Part shown: piece by piece, positions 25,796 to 38,712 of the stretch
Layout of the letters: each line of letters starts with the position of its first letter
Position numbering within the stretch: the first letter of the stretch is position 1
DNA from: Colletotrichum lupini
Lineage: Eukaryota; Ascomycota; Sordariomycetes; Glomerellales; Glomerellaceae
Length of the DNA stretch: 64,000 nt
Assembly: GCF_023278565.1 (NCBI RefSeq)
Contig: NC_064676.1
Span: 7,006,001-7,070,000 of the forward strand
Direction of reading: 5' to 3'
Program-made: the position numbers and the translations under genes
Notes under the pieces: generated by a model
Told to the model about the DNA's origin: nothing
The model's database searches: none
The model's input: only the letters and a program-made list of their open reading frames with translations

Positions 25796-27790
25796 TCAGA
25801 GGGCAATGACTTCGACGTGACTCTGCCTCTTCTGTTCTTCTTCCTCTTGATTCTTGACGTCCTCCCTGTCCATCCTTGCAACCTTTGCCTCATCGCCGTC
25901 GAAGACTTTGGCGACTTCTTCCAAAGTGAGATTCTTTGTTTCTGGGTAGAAGAAATACACGAACAAGAGATAGCAAAAGTTCAGGATCTTACGGACGGAT
26001 CAGTTGAGGCAATTATGGAGCTGACCTCAAGGCGAGGGTCACTTACAGTGTAGAACATGGCCAGTGTCCATGCATGACCGGCTACTGTGAAGTTATCCCA
26101 AGCAATTGGGTTGGTATAGCTGAAGAACACGTCGCATATCAGCATTGAACATGAGCTTGGGAGCCTCACTCATTATGTGATCTCACCTTCCTAGGACGAT
26201 CAACCCCTTGACAAAAATAGTTGATATGACGCCGGCCTTCGCCCTGAGACTGTATGGCATGATCTCCAACGCGTAGGCTGCCATGACCCCGGTCCACGCG
26301 ATCTGATACGAGAGACTGAAGAGCCAGATGAAGGCGATTTGGGGGTACCCAAATCGGGCAAGGTCGTGAGTACGCTCGAACTGGGAGCTAATGATGGTCC
26401 ATCCCATGTACATGAGCACCATTCCCGTGGTGGCTGTGAGGAATAGTGGTCTTCTACCAAATCGGTCTATGCACAATGAGAAGGATACCGAGACGACGAG
26501 AGACAAGAGCGTCTGGCCGCCACTGAGCTGTTGGGTTTGGAAATGAGCCGTCAGAATACTGCAGATGGAGGTTTTTGCTCAGTGAGGTAGATAGATACTC
26601 ACCAGAACCTTGTTTGTCTGATCGCGAATGCCAGCACCCTCGTAAATTTTGTTGGCGTAGTTGGAGAAGAGATTTGTACCGCTGTACTGAGACACCATCG
26701 CCAGTGAGATCAACAACACAACCCTATACCTATTGCCCGCAGTCCGAACAAAGTCGAAGTAGCTGCTGGACTTTTTATCCTGGAACTCAAGAGCCAACGT
26801 CTGCTTCATCTCTCGAAACTCAAATACCACTGTCTCATTTGTCTTATCCCCATTACCGTGGTACGTGGATAGCATGTTTTCAGCGTCCTCGTAACGCTCC
26901 TTGGCAACTAGCCAGCGAGGTGACTCCGGGATCCAGTAGATGAGCGAGAGAACCAAGATGCCGGGGAACGCCTGAAGTATGGTGAGCGATCTCCACGACC
27001 AGTCGCCCATGATCCGGGTAGTCGCTAGGGCTAGCCAGGAACAGCTGGTCGATCCGACTCCGTACATGCAGTTGACGATGGCAGAGATCTTGGCCCGGTG
27101 CTGAGGGTGCGCGATCTCGGCTATCAGGAGACCGGCGCCGTTGAATGAGCTTCCGAAGCCGAGAATGAAGCGTCCGGCCATATACACTTCATGCAAGGAT
27201 CAATACCCGGACTACTCAACAAAACCTGCGACTCAAAAGGCTGACTTACTTCCTTCGCTGTTTGATAAAGCTCCTATGAAAGCGCCGATGGTCTCTATGA
27301 CGCAACCGATAATGATGGGCATTTTTCGGCCGTACTTGTCTGCAAAATATGGGCTATGTGAATCTGGGTTTAGCAGAAGTCTCACACTGGACCGCAGCTT
27401 GAGTCCTGTGGTCACACTCACACCATCCAGAAACTGGAAAGAGATCCGACATCGAGAATGGCAACGATGAGGCCGAGTCTTCCCCCTGCAGGATGATTGA
27501 AGGAACTTTGCCACTGATCCATGACTTGTGAAGTGTTCATAAGCTTCCTGCATCCCTTCGTCATGAGTATCTTGTTGTGCACTGGTGTTTTGGACTCCAT
27601 GTGCAAGAGAAGGAGCTTACGCATCGAAGCCTGTCGATGCAGACATCATCATCAAGACACCACACCAGAAGTACAACTTCCTCAGTCCAGGGTCCTTCCA
27701 CCACGTAACTGGTTCGAATTCAGGGGCCTCAGACCGGGCCGCTTGCGCCTGTGCATGTTTGGCGTTGCGATTGAAGATATTTCGGGCCAT
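25796..27790 (-). CDS. MFS sugar transporter (hexose/lactose-permease type)
   Basis: Seven exons (27621-27790, 27422-27547, 27250-27353, 26603-27186, 26187-26527, 26047-26119, 25796-25987) join in phase to 529 residues. Sugar-porter hallmarks appear in order: ADKYGRK after the second helix, MAGRFILGFGSSF in helix 4, WIPESPRWLVAK at the end of helix 6, the central loop (QTLALEFQDKKSSS), IDRFGRRPL between helices 8 and 9, and PETKNLTLEEVAKVFDGDEA after helix 12. It should carry a sugar or related polyol through the plasma membrane by proton symport. It is intact although it sits between two decayed transposons, so it is probably under selection. Export of a cluster product is not the usual role of this family. 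Confidence 0.9.
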
Positions 27791-27952
27791 CTTGCCACGA
27801 ATTCCAAGTACAGAAGGTGAGTGCTAGAGCAAATGACACAACGTATCGATCCCATATGTTCATCCGTACAAGAGGGTCATGGGAGTTTGCTAGCATTTAA
27901 GCTCATAGAGTCGACGATCTGTTAGTCGTGACCGGATAGTAATATAAGAAGC

Positions 27953-28134
27953 TATCGTAATAGCTTTAACTATCTATAGCCTTACCGCACGTTACGTAAC
28001 CTCGGTTATATAATTACTAAGGCCTAATTTACTTATACCCTTTATATTAAAGCGAGCTTTATACTTATTTTTTATTTTTAATAAATAACCGTTCTTTTTA
28101 TATATATTAATACCCCTATAATAACTTTATAATA
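27953..28134 (+). repeat. Left LTR of Copia-B
   Basis: A 182-bp direct repeat of 35386-35567. It begins TATCGTAATAGC and ends CTTTATAATA; both ends look like RIP-altered TG...CA. Confidence 0.9.
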
Positions 28135-31100
28135 ATTATAAGCTTAGCTCTAACTTAGACCCCTATATTTTTATTAAAAAGTTATTTCTTAAGGATTACG
28201 TTTTATTATATCCTTTTTTATAATATTATTTAATTCTTATTACCTTCGTTAAGCTTATTCTTAAATAAACTAATATTTTTTAAAAAAACTACTAATATTC
28301 CTAAGTAAAAGCTTAATTATTAATAAGATTAGCCTAAGTAATACTTCGCTTTATAAATTAAGGCCTAGTTAAAGGATATTTAGGACTTATTAAACCTAAA
28401 TAACCTTATTTCTTTATTAAATCCGTCTCTTTTTATTAAGTTTATTTTTTTAATCGAGGAGTACGTTAAAATATAAAATACTACTTAAAATTAAGTATAT
28501 AAAACGGCCTTAATTAAATATTAATAAAGACTTAAAGAGTTTATTTAATAATAAACTAAATAGTTAAAAAATAAGATTATAATCGAACTTTTTATTAAAA
28601 ACGATCGAATTAAATAACTAGTTATTTTAATAAAACTAAAGGCTATAATAGTAAATTAGGTACGTTTTATTAAAGAATATACCTCTTTTATTTAGTAAAC
28701 TATATTTAAAACGATCTTTTATTTATAAAAAAAGAGATCGTACGAATTAATAAATCGCTAGATCTTTTTTATAATTACTTAAGAAATTTTAAAAAATACG
28801 AAAGAGGAGCTTATTAATTCCTTAAACTACTCCCTTTATATTATAATTAAGGGTTTTAAATAAAAATACGTACCGAGCGACTCTAGTTTGCTTATAATTA
28901 TAAAAAAGGAATTTAACGTAGTTATAAATAGGGCGAATTCTAATATTAGCTTATTAACTTAGATTCAAAACTTTTTTTTAGCTTATTATTAAGTAATATA
29001 ATTTAAACTACTTAAAGTCTAAAGGACCCTCGTTTCGAAAACCTTTTTTTATATAACTATATATCGCTTTATTTTAAACTAATTTAATTAAGAGCTTATT
29101 AAAATTATTAAACTAGAGCGAAAAAGGGAAGCGATCCTTAATATAAAATATTATACTAAGATTTTTAATAACTTTTTATATAAAGAAGTAGTATATAATA
29201 AGAGTTATAAACGAACCCCTATAATATTTATAATATTAATAAGTTACTTAGATTTTCCTAAATAGAACGAAATAATTTTTAATTCGTTTATTAACTACTT
29301 TTATAAAAGGACTTATTATTAAAAGCTAATAAACTATATAAAAATAGAGCTTATTTTAATAAGTAAAACGAAGTTAGAATACGTTTAGCTAAGTACTAAC
29401 GACGCTTAGAAAATAATTTCTTATTTAAACTAAGAAAAGTATATTAACTTCTATACTAATTTTACTTAAAAAGGCTAGATTTATATAAAACCCCCTTTTA
29501 AATAGAGTAATAGTAACTAAGGTCGCTTTAAAAAAATAACTAAAATTAATGAGCTAAATAATAGTAAAAACTCTAAAAGAACCTACTTTTTAAATATTAT
29601 AATTATAATTATTAATATTAGTTTACTCCTTAAGCTAAGTATAAAAGTAAATAGGAATAGTAATCTTATTATCTTCTCTATCCTCTTTATTAACCTATAC
29701 TTCTTTTTTAAAAATATAATTATAAATAACTATAATACTATTTACTTCGTTAATAACTAATTATTTTTAGAGCCGGATTCTATTTAATAGAATAATAGTT
29801 TAGAGAATATAGATTTTAAAATAGCCTCTTATTTTATTATTATTAAAAAAACGAGGATTATATATAATATCTTTATAAAACTAAAAGGGCTTAAAATAAA
29901 ATACCTTATTTTTTATAATATCGGTTTTATTAAAAACTTTTATATAAACGTCGTATTAAAAGCTCTTTTTTAAAAAACTAATATTTAATACTCGGGTTTT
30001 AATTATACCCTTTAGTTTAGTAACGAATTTAAAAACGTTATTATTAAATAGCTCGAGAAGAAGGTTAATCTAGTTTTTTTTAAAATATAAGCCCTATTCG
30101 TTTTATTTTCTACTTAGAAGTTAGTTTTTACTTATTAATATAATTTTAATACGTAGTACTTAGTATTTACGTTCTTTATATTAATTAAAGAACGACCGAT
30201 TAAATATAGCCTAGTTTTAGTACTTTAAATTTAAATATCTTATACTAATAATATTTAAAAAGCTCGTCCTAGCTACTTAAGGAGTAAGGATTAAAGGACT
30301 AAGCTATTTAAAATACTAATACTATACGACTATTTATATAAAATAGGTTATTTTATAATATACTTTAGAACGAAAAGTAACCCGACCCTATTATAAGATT
30401 TTATAAAACCTTTTTAACTACTTACTAGCTTATAAATAAAGTAAGTAGCTAATACTAATTAAAAACGAATATTTAAGTAGGATCTTCGTTTTTTTATAAG
30501 TTACGAAGACTTATAATATAATATTCAAAGTTTTATACTTTTTTAAATAATAAGTACGTATATAAAAAAGCATAGCTATTTATAAAATCCGATAAGACGT
30601 AAAACGTATAATAATTATAATTAATAGTAAAACTCGTTTCTAAATATAAGTACGGGAGCTAAGAATAGACCTAGAGACTACTTTTTTATATATAAAAGAA
30701 CTAAATAAAGGAGGGGAACGAGCTAATTAAAAAATTATTAATAAAGCGATTAGTATAATATTAATAACTAACTTACTAAACGAACTCTAATTAAAAGCTA
30801 TATTAGTTATAGCCTACTAATATAATATTAGCCCTAAGTAACGTACTAACTAATTATTATTAATTTAAATTAAAAAAGTCTAATTCGCTTACTATTTCAA
30901 GTAATAATAATTAATAAATATACTAAAGCTCGCTTATAATTTACGTTCTTATTAAGAGTAAACGTATATATATAGCTATAGAGTATACCCTTTTAAAAAG
31001 GACTATAAAAAAGGAATTAATAAGAGACGCTTTAAAATAGAGTAGAGGGGATATATTAAATACTTTATAAATTACGTACCGAACGCCTATAACTTATATA

Positions 31101-34100
31101 AGATCTAAATCCCCTTATTTTTAAAAATTATTATTATTTAAAATATAATATTTAATAAAATAGCTTTCTATTTAAAAAATAATACTAAAACCGTAATTCG
31201 TTTATTTAAGTTAAGGGCCGTAGTAAATAAAATTTAATAACCGCTTATAATAATTAAACTTAAGTTCTAATTACTTAGAATTATAAATAAAAAAGAGGTT
31301 ATATTAATTAATAATAAAGAGTAGTTATTATTACTTATACTCGTTTTATAAGAAGTAAATAAAGCTATAAAAAAGCCTAGTTCGTTTCTAAATAAATGAA
31401 GTAAATAACTACTTACTCCTAAACTAACTTTAGATTTTAAAAGTTTAGAGTTAAATACGAACCTTACTTAGTTAATTAAAGTTATAAATAAGGTTATAAA
31501 AGAAGTCGATCTTTTCATTAAAAAAATCGAAAATATAATATATATATAAATAAAAATAGAGACTTCTTAGAGCTTTTATAAAAAAGATCTTTTTATTTAA
31601 CTAGATTTTAATAAACCTTTTTAATAAATAAGCTTATATTAAGAAATAAGAATAATAAATAACCTAACTAATAACTTTAATATAATTAATATATATAGTT
31701 AAGAAGAGGACGGGTATACTAAATAAAGCTAGAGATTAAAAAACTAATTATTAGAAATATTTATTTAAAACCTAAGTTAATAAGAGTAATTCAGGTAGTA
31801 CTCTTTTTATACTTAGGTAAAAAGAGACTAGGACACCTTTTTTAATACGTATATACCTAATTAATAAAAAGCGGTTAACGAAGTAACCTAGGGGTATTAA
31901 ATACTATATTACTACGTTTATACTATAATTAATAGAACGAAATACGTTTTATTAACTATAGTTTAATCTAACCGAATTTACGTAGATTAATTAATTACCC
32001 CTCTAAAGAAATAAAATGATATTTTTAAAATACTAAAACTTTTAAAAAGTTAATTCGTAAAAGTAGTATAGTTAAAAATCTAAAAACTAAAGGAAATAAA
32101 TACTTAGAAAGTAGTTAGTAAGGCGTCGGTTATTTTTAAGCTAATACTCTTTAAATAAGTATTTAATTATAAGCTAAATAGTAATAATTATTTTGATTAT
32201 TATAAAGCGAGAATTTATATTAAAAAGGACCTTTGAAAATAATACTCTTTAAAAAAGACTTACGTAGCGACGCTAGTTACTAAGATATTTAGAATAGTTA
32301 TAACTATTACTACTTAATTTAATTTAAAAGTTTATTAATATAATATTCAAAACGCCTTTTGAAATATAATTAAAAAACTAAGCGACCCCCTTATTATTTA
32401 CGAGCTTCTAAACGGCTTTTATAAACTAAGAATATATATTAAACTCGAGCGGGCCTTATATAGCGCCCGCGACGCTTTATTATTATAATATAAAAAGCTA
32501 GTATTAATTTTTAAAAGTCTAAGTCTCTTATTTATATATAAAGACCCGTATTTATTTTAAGATTTTATTAAAAAGGTCTTAGTTCTTTTTTATATAGATA
32601 ATATCCTTATTCTTTATTATAAAAACTATATTTATAAAGCTAATTAAGTAACTAAAAAACTTAAAAAAAGTATAAAATAAAAAACTAGGGGCTAGTTTCG
32701 TAATATCTTAAAATAAGGGTCGTTCGTAATTAACTAAATAAGAAGATCTACTTAGCTTATAATTAGTATTTTAAAAAAGTAATTAAGAAGTTCGATTTTA
32801 CTAATTTTATTACTCTTATAACCCTTTTATTAACGGTCCTAATTAAAAAGAACTCAAGGATTATATCCCTAAGTAAAACTAAGTCTTTTTAAAAAAAGGT
32901 CGGATCGATATTATATATAGCGATTATAATTCGGCCTAACGTTACTTTTACATATACTCTACTCTTTTAGTTCTTAATAAACCCGTCCTATTAGTATTAT
33001 TTTATTATAAATTAGGTTATATAATACCTTTTTTATACTTAATACTTAATAATATACTTCGGGATCTCGGGAGGTAACTAAGTATTATTAATCGTAAATA
33101 ACGCTTCGTTTATAAATAATAAAAAGACTTAAAAATCTTTATAAGGTTTTATAATCTCCCTTTTTAATAGCCTTATTTAATAAAAAGTAACTTATTAAAA
33201 TATAATAACTACGTTAATTATAAAAACTAAATTACTAAGCTTAGAATATATAACTAAAAGAATACTCGCTCTTAAATACCTTTTTAAAAATATCTTACTT
33301 AAGCTCGGTAATATATAAAAAGTATATTACGATAATCGTTAAATAATTAAATTCGTAGTAAAAAAAAAAGAACGTATTTTAACTTACTTATACTACGTTA
33401 ATATCTAAAATATATAACTATAATAAAAATACTTAAGAGGCTTATTCTAAGTAGTTTATATATTAATAAATAAGATATTAACTAACGGTCTTATAAAGAA
33501 CCTTTTTAAAGCGAAATTCGAATACTTCGTATTATTTTTAAATATAAAAAATATATAATAAATAATTATACTAAACAAGGGGAAGTTTAAAAAGTAATAA
33601 AACGGCCCGGGGGGCCCGGTTCTTAATTAAAAAACGTAGCTTATAGCTAAGGAATATAAAGTTATTTTAATAACCCTATTAAGTTATTTAAAAAGAGGTT
33701 ATTTACTTAAGAAAATAAGCGTATATTTATTTAAAAAAGACTTAAATACGGGCTATATACTTAGAAGGATATATAAATTAATAAAAATATTAATTCTAAT
33801 TCGGATACTATTCACTTTTATAAATAAAGTAGCTAATACCGTTAAGTTTTTAATAAGTTCTTTTAATAACGCTTTTAATATAAAAAGAGCGCTTATAAAC
33901 GCCTTTTTTATTATAGCCTCGTTTATATAAACCCCCTTATTCTTTCCCTTATTTAAAAAACCGTCGTACTTAAAGGCTTTATATAATATTATTATTATAT
34001 AAATTAAGGTCTATATATTAAGTTATAAATAATAAATAGAACGAGGATAGCTTAGAATATATTTTATAAAATATAAGTAGTTTTATATTGATAGCTACGG

Positions 34101-34464
34101 CTATTACTAACTTTTTTATTACTTTTTATTTAAAATATAAGAACTTTATACTTAAGAACTATATATACCCCTTAAGAATAAGGGTATAACTTAACTTTTT
34201 ATAGGTTTAGTAGCGTTAGTATTTATTATTAATATACGAACTTAAGAAGTACGTATTATTTAAACAGTTACTAAGGGCGCTTTTAATATATTTAAAATAT
34301 TTATAACCAAACGGGGGAGGTAAAAGTATTAGCTTGTAATAAACCTTAGTATTAAAAATAGTACTAAGAGGGTCCGCTATTAAGAATTAGTTTTATAAAT
34401 AATAATAATTAAGAAAGTATTATATATATAGTTAACTACTCTATACTTTTTAAAAAGAAATAAA

Positions 34465-34655
34465 AAAAGGGGCTATAAACTTATTTTACCTCTCTAATCT
34501 TCTTAAAAAAAGTCTTTTTCTTTTTTTTCTTTTTATTTAAAAAGAGATAAGAGAGGGGGTTATAAACCCTTTTTATTTATACTATTCTTTTAAAAAATAA
34601 GGACGTCTTCTTAACTTTTTAAAAAAAATAAGAGAGGGGGCTATAAACCCTCTTC
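34465..34655 (+). repeat. Imperfect tandem repeat in the 3' region of Copia-B
   Basis: The motif GAGAGGGGGCTATAAACCCT, or a close variant, occurs three times, near 34465, 34551 and 34632, about 82-86 bp apart, separated by A- and T-rich tracts. It lies between the RNase H relic and the right LTR. G and C runs survive here because RIP acts on CA dinucleotides. Confidence 0.6.
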
Positions 34656-35385
34656 GTTTTTATTACCTTTTTAAATAACTTATTTAGTTATAAGGCCGCT
34701 ACTTATTTAATAAAATAGTTAAATTAATATTAAATAAACGAGGCCGTATTATAACTAAAATATAAAATAAAAGAATATTATTTACTTATTTTAAGCTCGT
34801 AGGGGGGGGCTAAGGGAGCTACCGCTCTCCCCCGAGGCTATAGCTTTATATTTATATTTCTTAGTTTTTTATATTATAATAATATAAGCGTAGTTTCTAA
34901 CTAATTATTTTAATAATATTTAAATAAAAACAATACTATTAATAAAAATCCTTTTTTAATAATATATATATATAAGAACGCGGGTATAAAAGCGAAAAGT
35001 AAGGGTATATATATATAATAGTAATATAAATATAAGTTAAAAAGGGAAGGAAAGTCGGTATTATAAATAGCGGCGAGAAATTTATATATTTATTACCCTT
35101 AACTTATAAGTCGATTATTTAGTTAATAAAAAGCCGTCCCTCGGTTATATTTTTTATTAATAATATAGCTTTAAAATTACTTATAGTAATAAATACGAAA
35201 ATTAATTTATAGCTAATTTATCCCTCGCTTATAACTTTATATATAAACCGATTTATTTTATAATTCCTTTTATAAATAGATTTTTATATATTAATATTTA
35301 GTTTTCCGCTTTTAATAAACCTTTTTATAATAATACGGGTAGTTAAGCGCGCTTTTTTTTAAACGTATATTTATTTAAGGGGGTA

Positions 35386-35567
35386 TATTATAATAGCTTT
35401 AACTATTTATAGCCTTATTATACGTTACGTAACTTTAGTTATACAATTACTAAGGCCTACTTCGCTCGTACCCTTTATATTAAAGCGAGCTTTATACTTA
35501 TTTCCTATTTCTAATAAATAACCGTTCTTTTTATATACTTTAATACCCCTATAGTGACTCTATAATA
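35386..35567 (+). repeat. Right LTR of Copia-B
   Basis: The 182-bp partner of 27953-28134. It begins TATTATAATAGC and ends ACTCTATAATA, followed by the duplication GAAGC. Confidence 0.9.
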
Positions 35568-35907
35568 GAAGCTAAGAGAGCCGGACGCTAGGACTGCCGT
35601 AACCTTAAATTATTAGAGCATTCTAAAGTTTGTTTGATGTGCTGTTTTCTTATAAGAAGATGGAAGATAATATATGGGCGAAGATAATTGAAACTGAGGA
35701 GTCACGCGAACAAGGGTTAACCCTGTGCGTACTTCGATCGCAATCATATCTGCCATCTCGTATCTTTGAGGCATCAGACGATGCATCGGCGGACAATGGA
35801 TTAAGTCGCACTGCATTTTGGTGGTTCAGATTCTAGATCAAGAGAATACATGTATGTGCAATCATCAGATAGGCGACTGTTTACACTTAAGTAATACGAC
35901 ATGCCTT

Positions 35908-37815
35908 TTATACCAGCTTCCGCTTCTGGATCTTCACCGTAGCATCTCTATCAAGACTTACGACACCTCGACACTCCGCCCCCTCCATGCCCGGACCTCT
36001 GCTCGCTGGTGAACCATCTAAACGCGACCAGCGCACAAACTCCATGTCGAAAGTGGTGACCATCATCGCAACCGCCGCAAGAATCTCATGCTTGGCGAAG
36101 AATCTCCCAGGGCAGATGACGCTCCCACCACCATACGGACAGTAGTCACCCAGCTTGACTTTGCGCATTTCTGGCTGCAAGAAACGCTCGGCCCAAAAGT
36201 CGCGTGCCGGGTGGCCTGGGAACGCCCATACTGCCTCGTCGATGTGTGATAGCCAACTGGGTGCCAGGATGAAGTTGTCCTTCTTGAGCGTATATCCGTC
36301 AATCTCGATGTCTTGCCGCAGACGCCGCGAGATGGGGATGCTCGAGCGCAGACGCAGGCATTCGTTGTATACGGAGTTCAGCAAAGGCAGAACCGCTAGC
36401 TTTGTGATATCGATATCGAGTACTGATGTCATATTCGTACCGACGACCATGGCAGTCTTCACCTCGGCGCGGATTCTTGAGAGGAGTTGCGGGTCTCGGA
36501 CCATCTCGAATAACATGTATGCGGTCATGGGAACGGCGTTAGCATTGATGCTGTTCAACGGCAGAAGTTAGCAGATGACCATGGGAGAAAACAACAGGAA
36601 AATATCGGGGGTCAGGAGAGATAGGAAGAGACACCACTCACGCCCAAATGAGGCCCATATGCATTGCTGCACGTCCTTCGAAGCTGATACCGTAATCAAC
36701 AAGTGCAGCGTTTCGCTCACGCACAAGCCTGTGACCAAAGTTCTCTTCCCAATCAGCATCGCTGTCTGGAGGACAACCAGCAGTTGCTGCCGCCAGCCAG
36801 TCTTTGGTGGCTTCAAGAGTGCGGTCGCGCGCTGCCCAGCCTTTGCGACACACTAGCTTTGGCAGCCCCTGCATAAGTGTCATGAAGGCAGCATCGTAGT
36901 CCCAGAATGTCTTGGCTTCCAACGAGCCCTTTTGGAGAATTCGCGGACCGACTAAAGTAATGGTTGATGCAGCGAATTGGTACGTCTGTAGGAAGTCGTA
37001 TAAACCGACAATCGCTGGGGCTGATGCGCCTTCTGGACAAGTCTTGAGCTGTTCGGAAAACTCGAAGACAAATTTGGCCGTCAGAAAGTCTACGGCTGAC
37101 TTTTCCGTAAGGTTCTTGAGGTATATCCCATGAAGTATGTGCCAAATGCGTCCTTTCCCTACAACGCCGGTCTCAGACTGGTTGAGAGTACCAGCCCCTG
37201 AGTCGTCCATCCCCAGAAGGGCGGCATCGCTGGCTGGAAGACCTTTGACCTTGTGTGCGATACGCAACTGCATAAACTCGAACGAAAGACTGCTAGACTG
37301 TCGAAAAATCGCTTGAATGTTCGAGGCGCCCATCACGAGGTACATGGAAATAGGACCTAGACGCATAGTCACCGGTCCTTTTGTTGGTCGTTTGGCACTT
37401 TTGTTACGGTAACGTCGATCAGCATGATGGCCATATACTCAACATATAGTACTCAAGGATAAACTTACAGTGTTTCCTCATAGAACTTATGAGGATCTCT
37501 GATCATCTGAATGCCATTCCCAACCCATGGCAACCAATATGCCAAGGTAGGTGGCTCCTTTCCTCGAAATTGGCGGTTCTTCTTGCTGCTGAGGTAAAAA
37601 CGGCATGATGTGAAGATGTAGGTGCACAAGCAAACACCAAAGATGACCAGCACAAAGTATTTGAAAGCGTGAACTACGGGCCAGGAACTGATCCTTAGTA
37701 GAATCAATTTGATTTGATGAGTGAATGGGAACTCATGATCGTCCATGGTGGAATTTCGAAATCTCGTGATGTTGGCAGGTTGCCGAGTCACCTCGAAAAC
37801 CCGAGCCAGCTCCAT
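35908..37815 (-). CDS. Cytochrome P450 (P450-1; resembles CYP7/CYP8-like fungal P450s)
   Basis: Three exons (37469-37815, 36642-37397, 35908-36550) give 581 residues. The first intron works only with the acceptor at 37398-37399, which joins FYEETL to AKRPTKG in frame. A membrane anchor lies near residues 50-70 (FKYFVLVIFGVCLCTYIF). The K-helix ExxR is ECLR (about 431-434). The heme loop is YGGGSVICPGRFFAKHE, with the Cys ligand near residue 514. The I-helix reads WAINANAVPMTAYM, with Asn where AGxxT is usual, as in CYP7/CYP8-type enzymes, some of which are not classical hydroxylases. The protein is ER-bound and needs a reductase partner. It is divergently transcribed from the monooxygenase at 38713. 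Start uncertain: Met25 is an alternative. Confidence 0.88.
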
Positions 37816-38099
37816 TTCCAGTAGTCTCCTAATACTTCAGTGGATTCAGTTCTCGTGCTGCCGCGCGGAGGCTTGAGCTTGACGACTTACACACATGCTG
37901 CTCAGACTTTGCTGAAGGATGATACATAGTGGCACCCGGGCTGCATGTGATTGTGGTCATTTGCTGTCGAGTAAGAAGCACTGTGTCCCACAGACCGTAA
38001 AGGATTGTATTCCCTGCCAGAGGCTTGGATGCTATTCCACCGGATCTGGGTCAACGGCTTCAAAAGTGGCCGAATTGCCCCGAGTGGCATCAGAATTCA

Positions 38100-38113
38100 T
38101 ACGGAGCACATTT
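38100..38113 (+). promoter_or_regulatory. TACGGAGCACATTT motif, copy 1
   Basis: This 14-mer is identical to 60561-60574, which lies in the other divergent promoter of the cluster. A shorter form (TACGGAGCACA) occurs near 9059 outside the cluster, so it may be a common genomic motif. Confidence 0.35.
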
Positions 38114-38597
38114 GTCTCGAAGGATTCGGGAGTACGACGATGCTATCAGCCTTACCAATCAGGTGTATATCCTTTATGGGGGGAGAGCCTGAGCCATGGG
38201 AGCGGTTCTGGACTCGGTAATCCTGGTAGGGGAAGGGACGCGATTTACACGGTGCAAAAAATCGCTAGATGATGTCGATGTAACAATGTCTACCAAGATA
38301 GTAGCTGACATGGGTACATGTGGATATGTGTAATGGCTACACTTGCTGATTAGTGTCAGCGGCCATGCTAGTGGTTCTGCTGCCTAAGACAACGAGACTA
38401 GTCTGCAACCTTGCATTCAGAATCACGATACTTGGCATAAGCACTGTGAGCACAGCCAAATGGACCCGCAAAGTCAGTCGCGCCATAATGATGTTGGGTT
38501 GCACTGTGTCAGACTAGGATTGTAGGGCCTAGGACCAATCCAGGGCACTCCGGATTGTTGATGATCCATAGGCCCAAATAAGGCAACGCTAGGTTAA

Positions 38598-38612
38598 CGG
38601 AGGCGACCTCCG
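38598..38612 (+). promoter_or_regulatory. CGGAG-N5-CTCCG palindrome (candidate Zn2Cys6 site), copy 1
   Basis: CGGAGGCGACCTCCG is a perfect 5-bp inverted repeat with a 5-bp spacer, that is CGG-N9-CCG, the site type bound by many Zn2Cys6 dimers. It lies about 100 bp upstream of the monooxygenase start and 780 bp from the P450-1 start. The same architecture recurs at 44743-44757. Confidence 0.5.
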
Positions 38613-38712
38613 AAGTGAAGGAAGAAAGAATCATCACATCGTGGCCATAATCTGTTGGGCAAGTCCAAAGAAAATCCAGATGGCCACGAGTGAGAGGCCA
38701 GACTCAACCACA

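Larger units (their letters stand above)
27953..35567 (+). mobile_element. Copia-B: RIP-decayed Ty1/Copia LTR retrotransposon
   Basis: The element is 7615 bp with two 182-bp LTRs and a perfect 5-bp target duplication GAAGC (27948-27952 and 35568-35572). A short purine tract (AAGGGGG, 35377-35383) lies just before the right LTR, giving plus orientation. Copia relics are readable. Reverse transcriptase lies near 32440-32660 with LERALYSARDALLL, then a stop where Trp is expected, and FYIDNILILYYKN. RNase H lies near 33097-33270 with NASFINN, GFIISLFNSLI and KTKLLSLEYI. It is a different family from Copia-A: LTR sequence and length do not match. It is long for a Copia because about 1.8 kb of non-coding, repeat-bearing sequence lies between RNase H and the right LTR. 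Confidence 0.92.
37816..38712. other. Divergent promoter region between P450-1 and the flavin monooxygenase
   Basis: 897 bp separate the two start codons. The region contains a CGGAG-N5-CTCCG palindrome (38598-38612) and TACGGAGCACATTT (38100-38113). The open frames inside it have no family features. A shared bidirectional promoter is inferred. Confidence 0.6.

Noticed and set aside
37919..38272. 117-codon frame with several Cys between P450-1 and the BVMO, as a small Cys-rich protein
   Set aside because: No signal peptide, irregular Cys spacing, and it sits in the divergent promoter.
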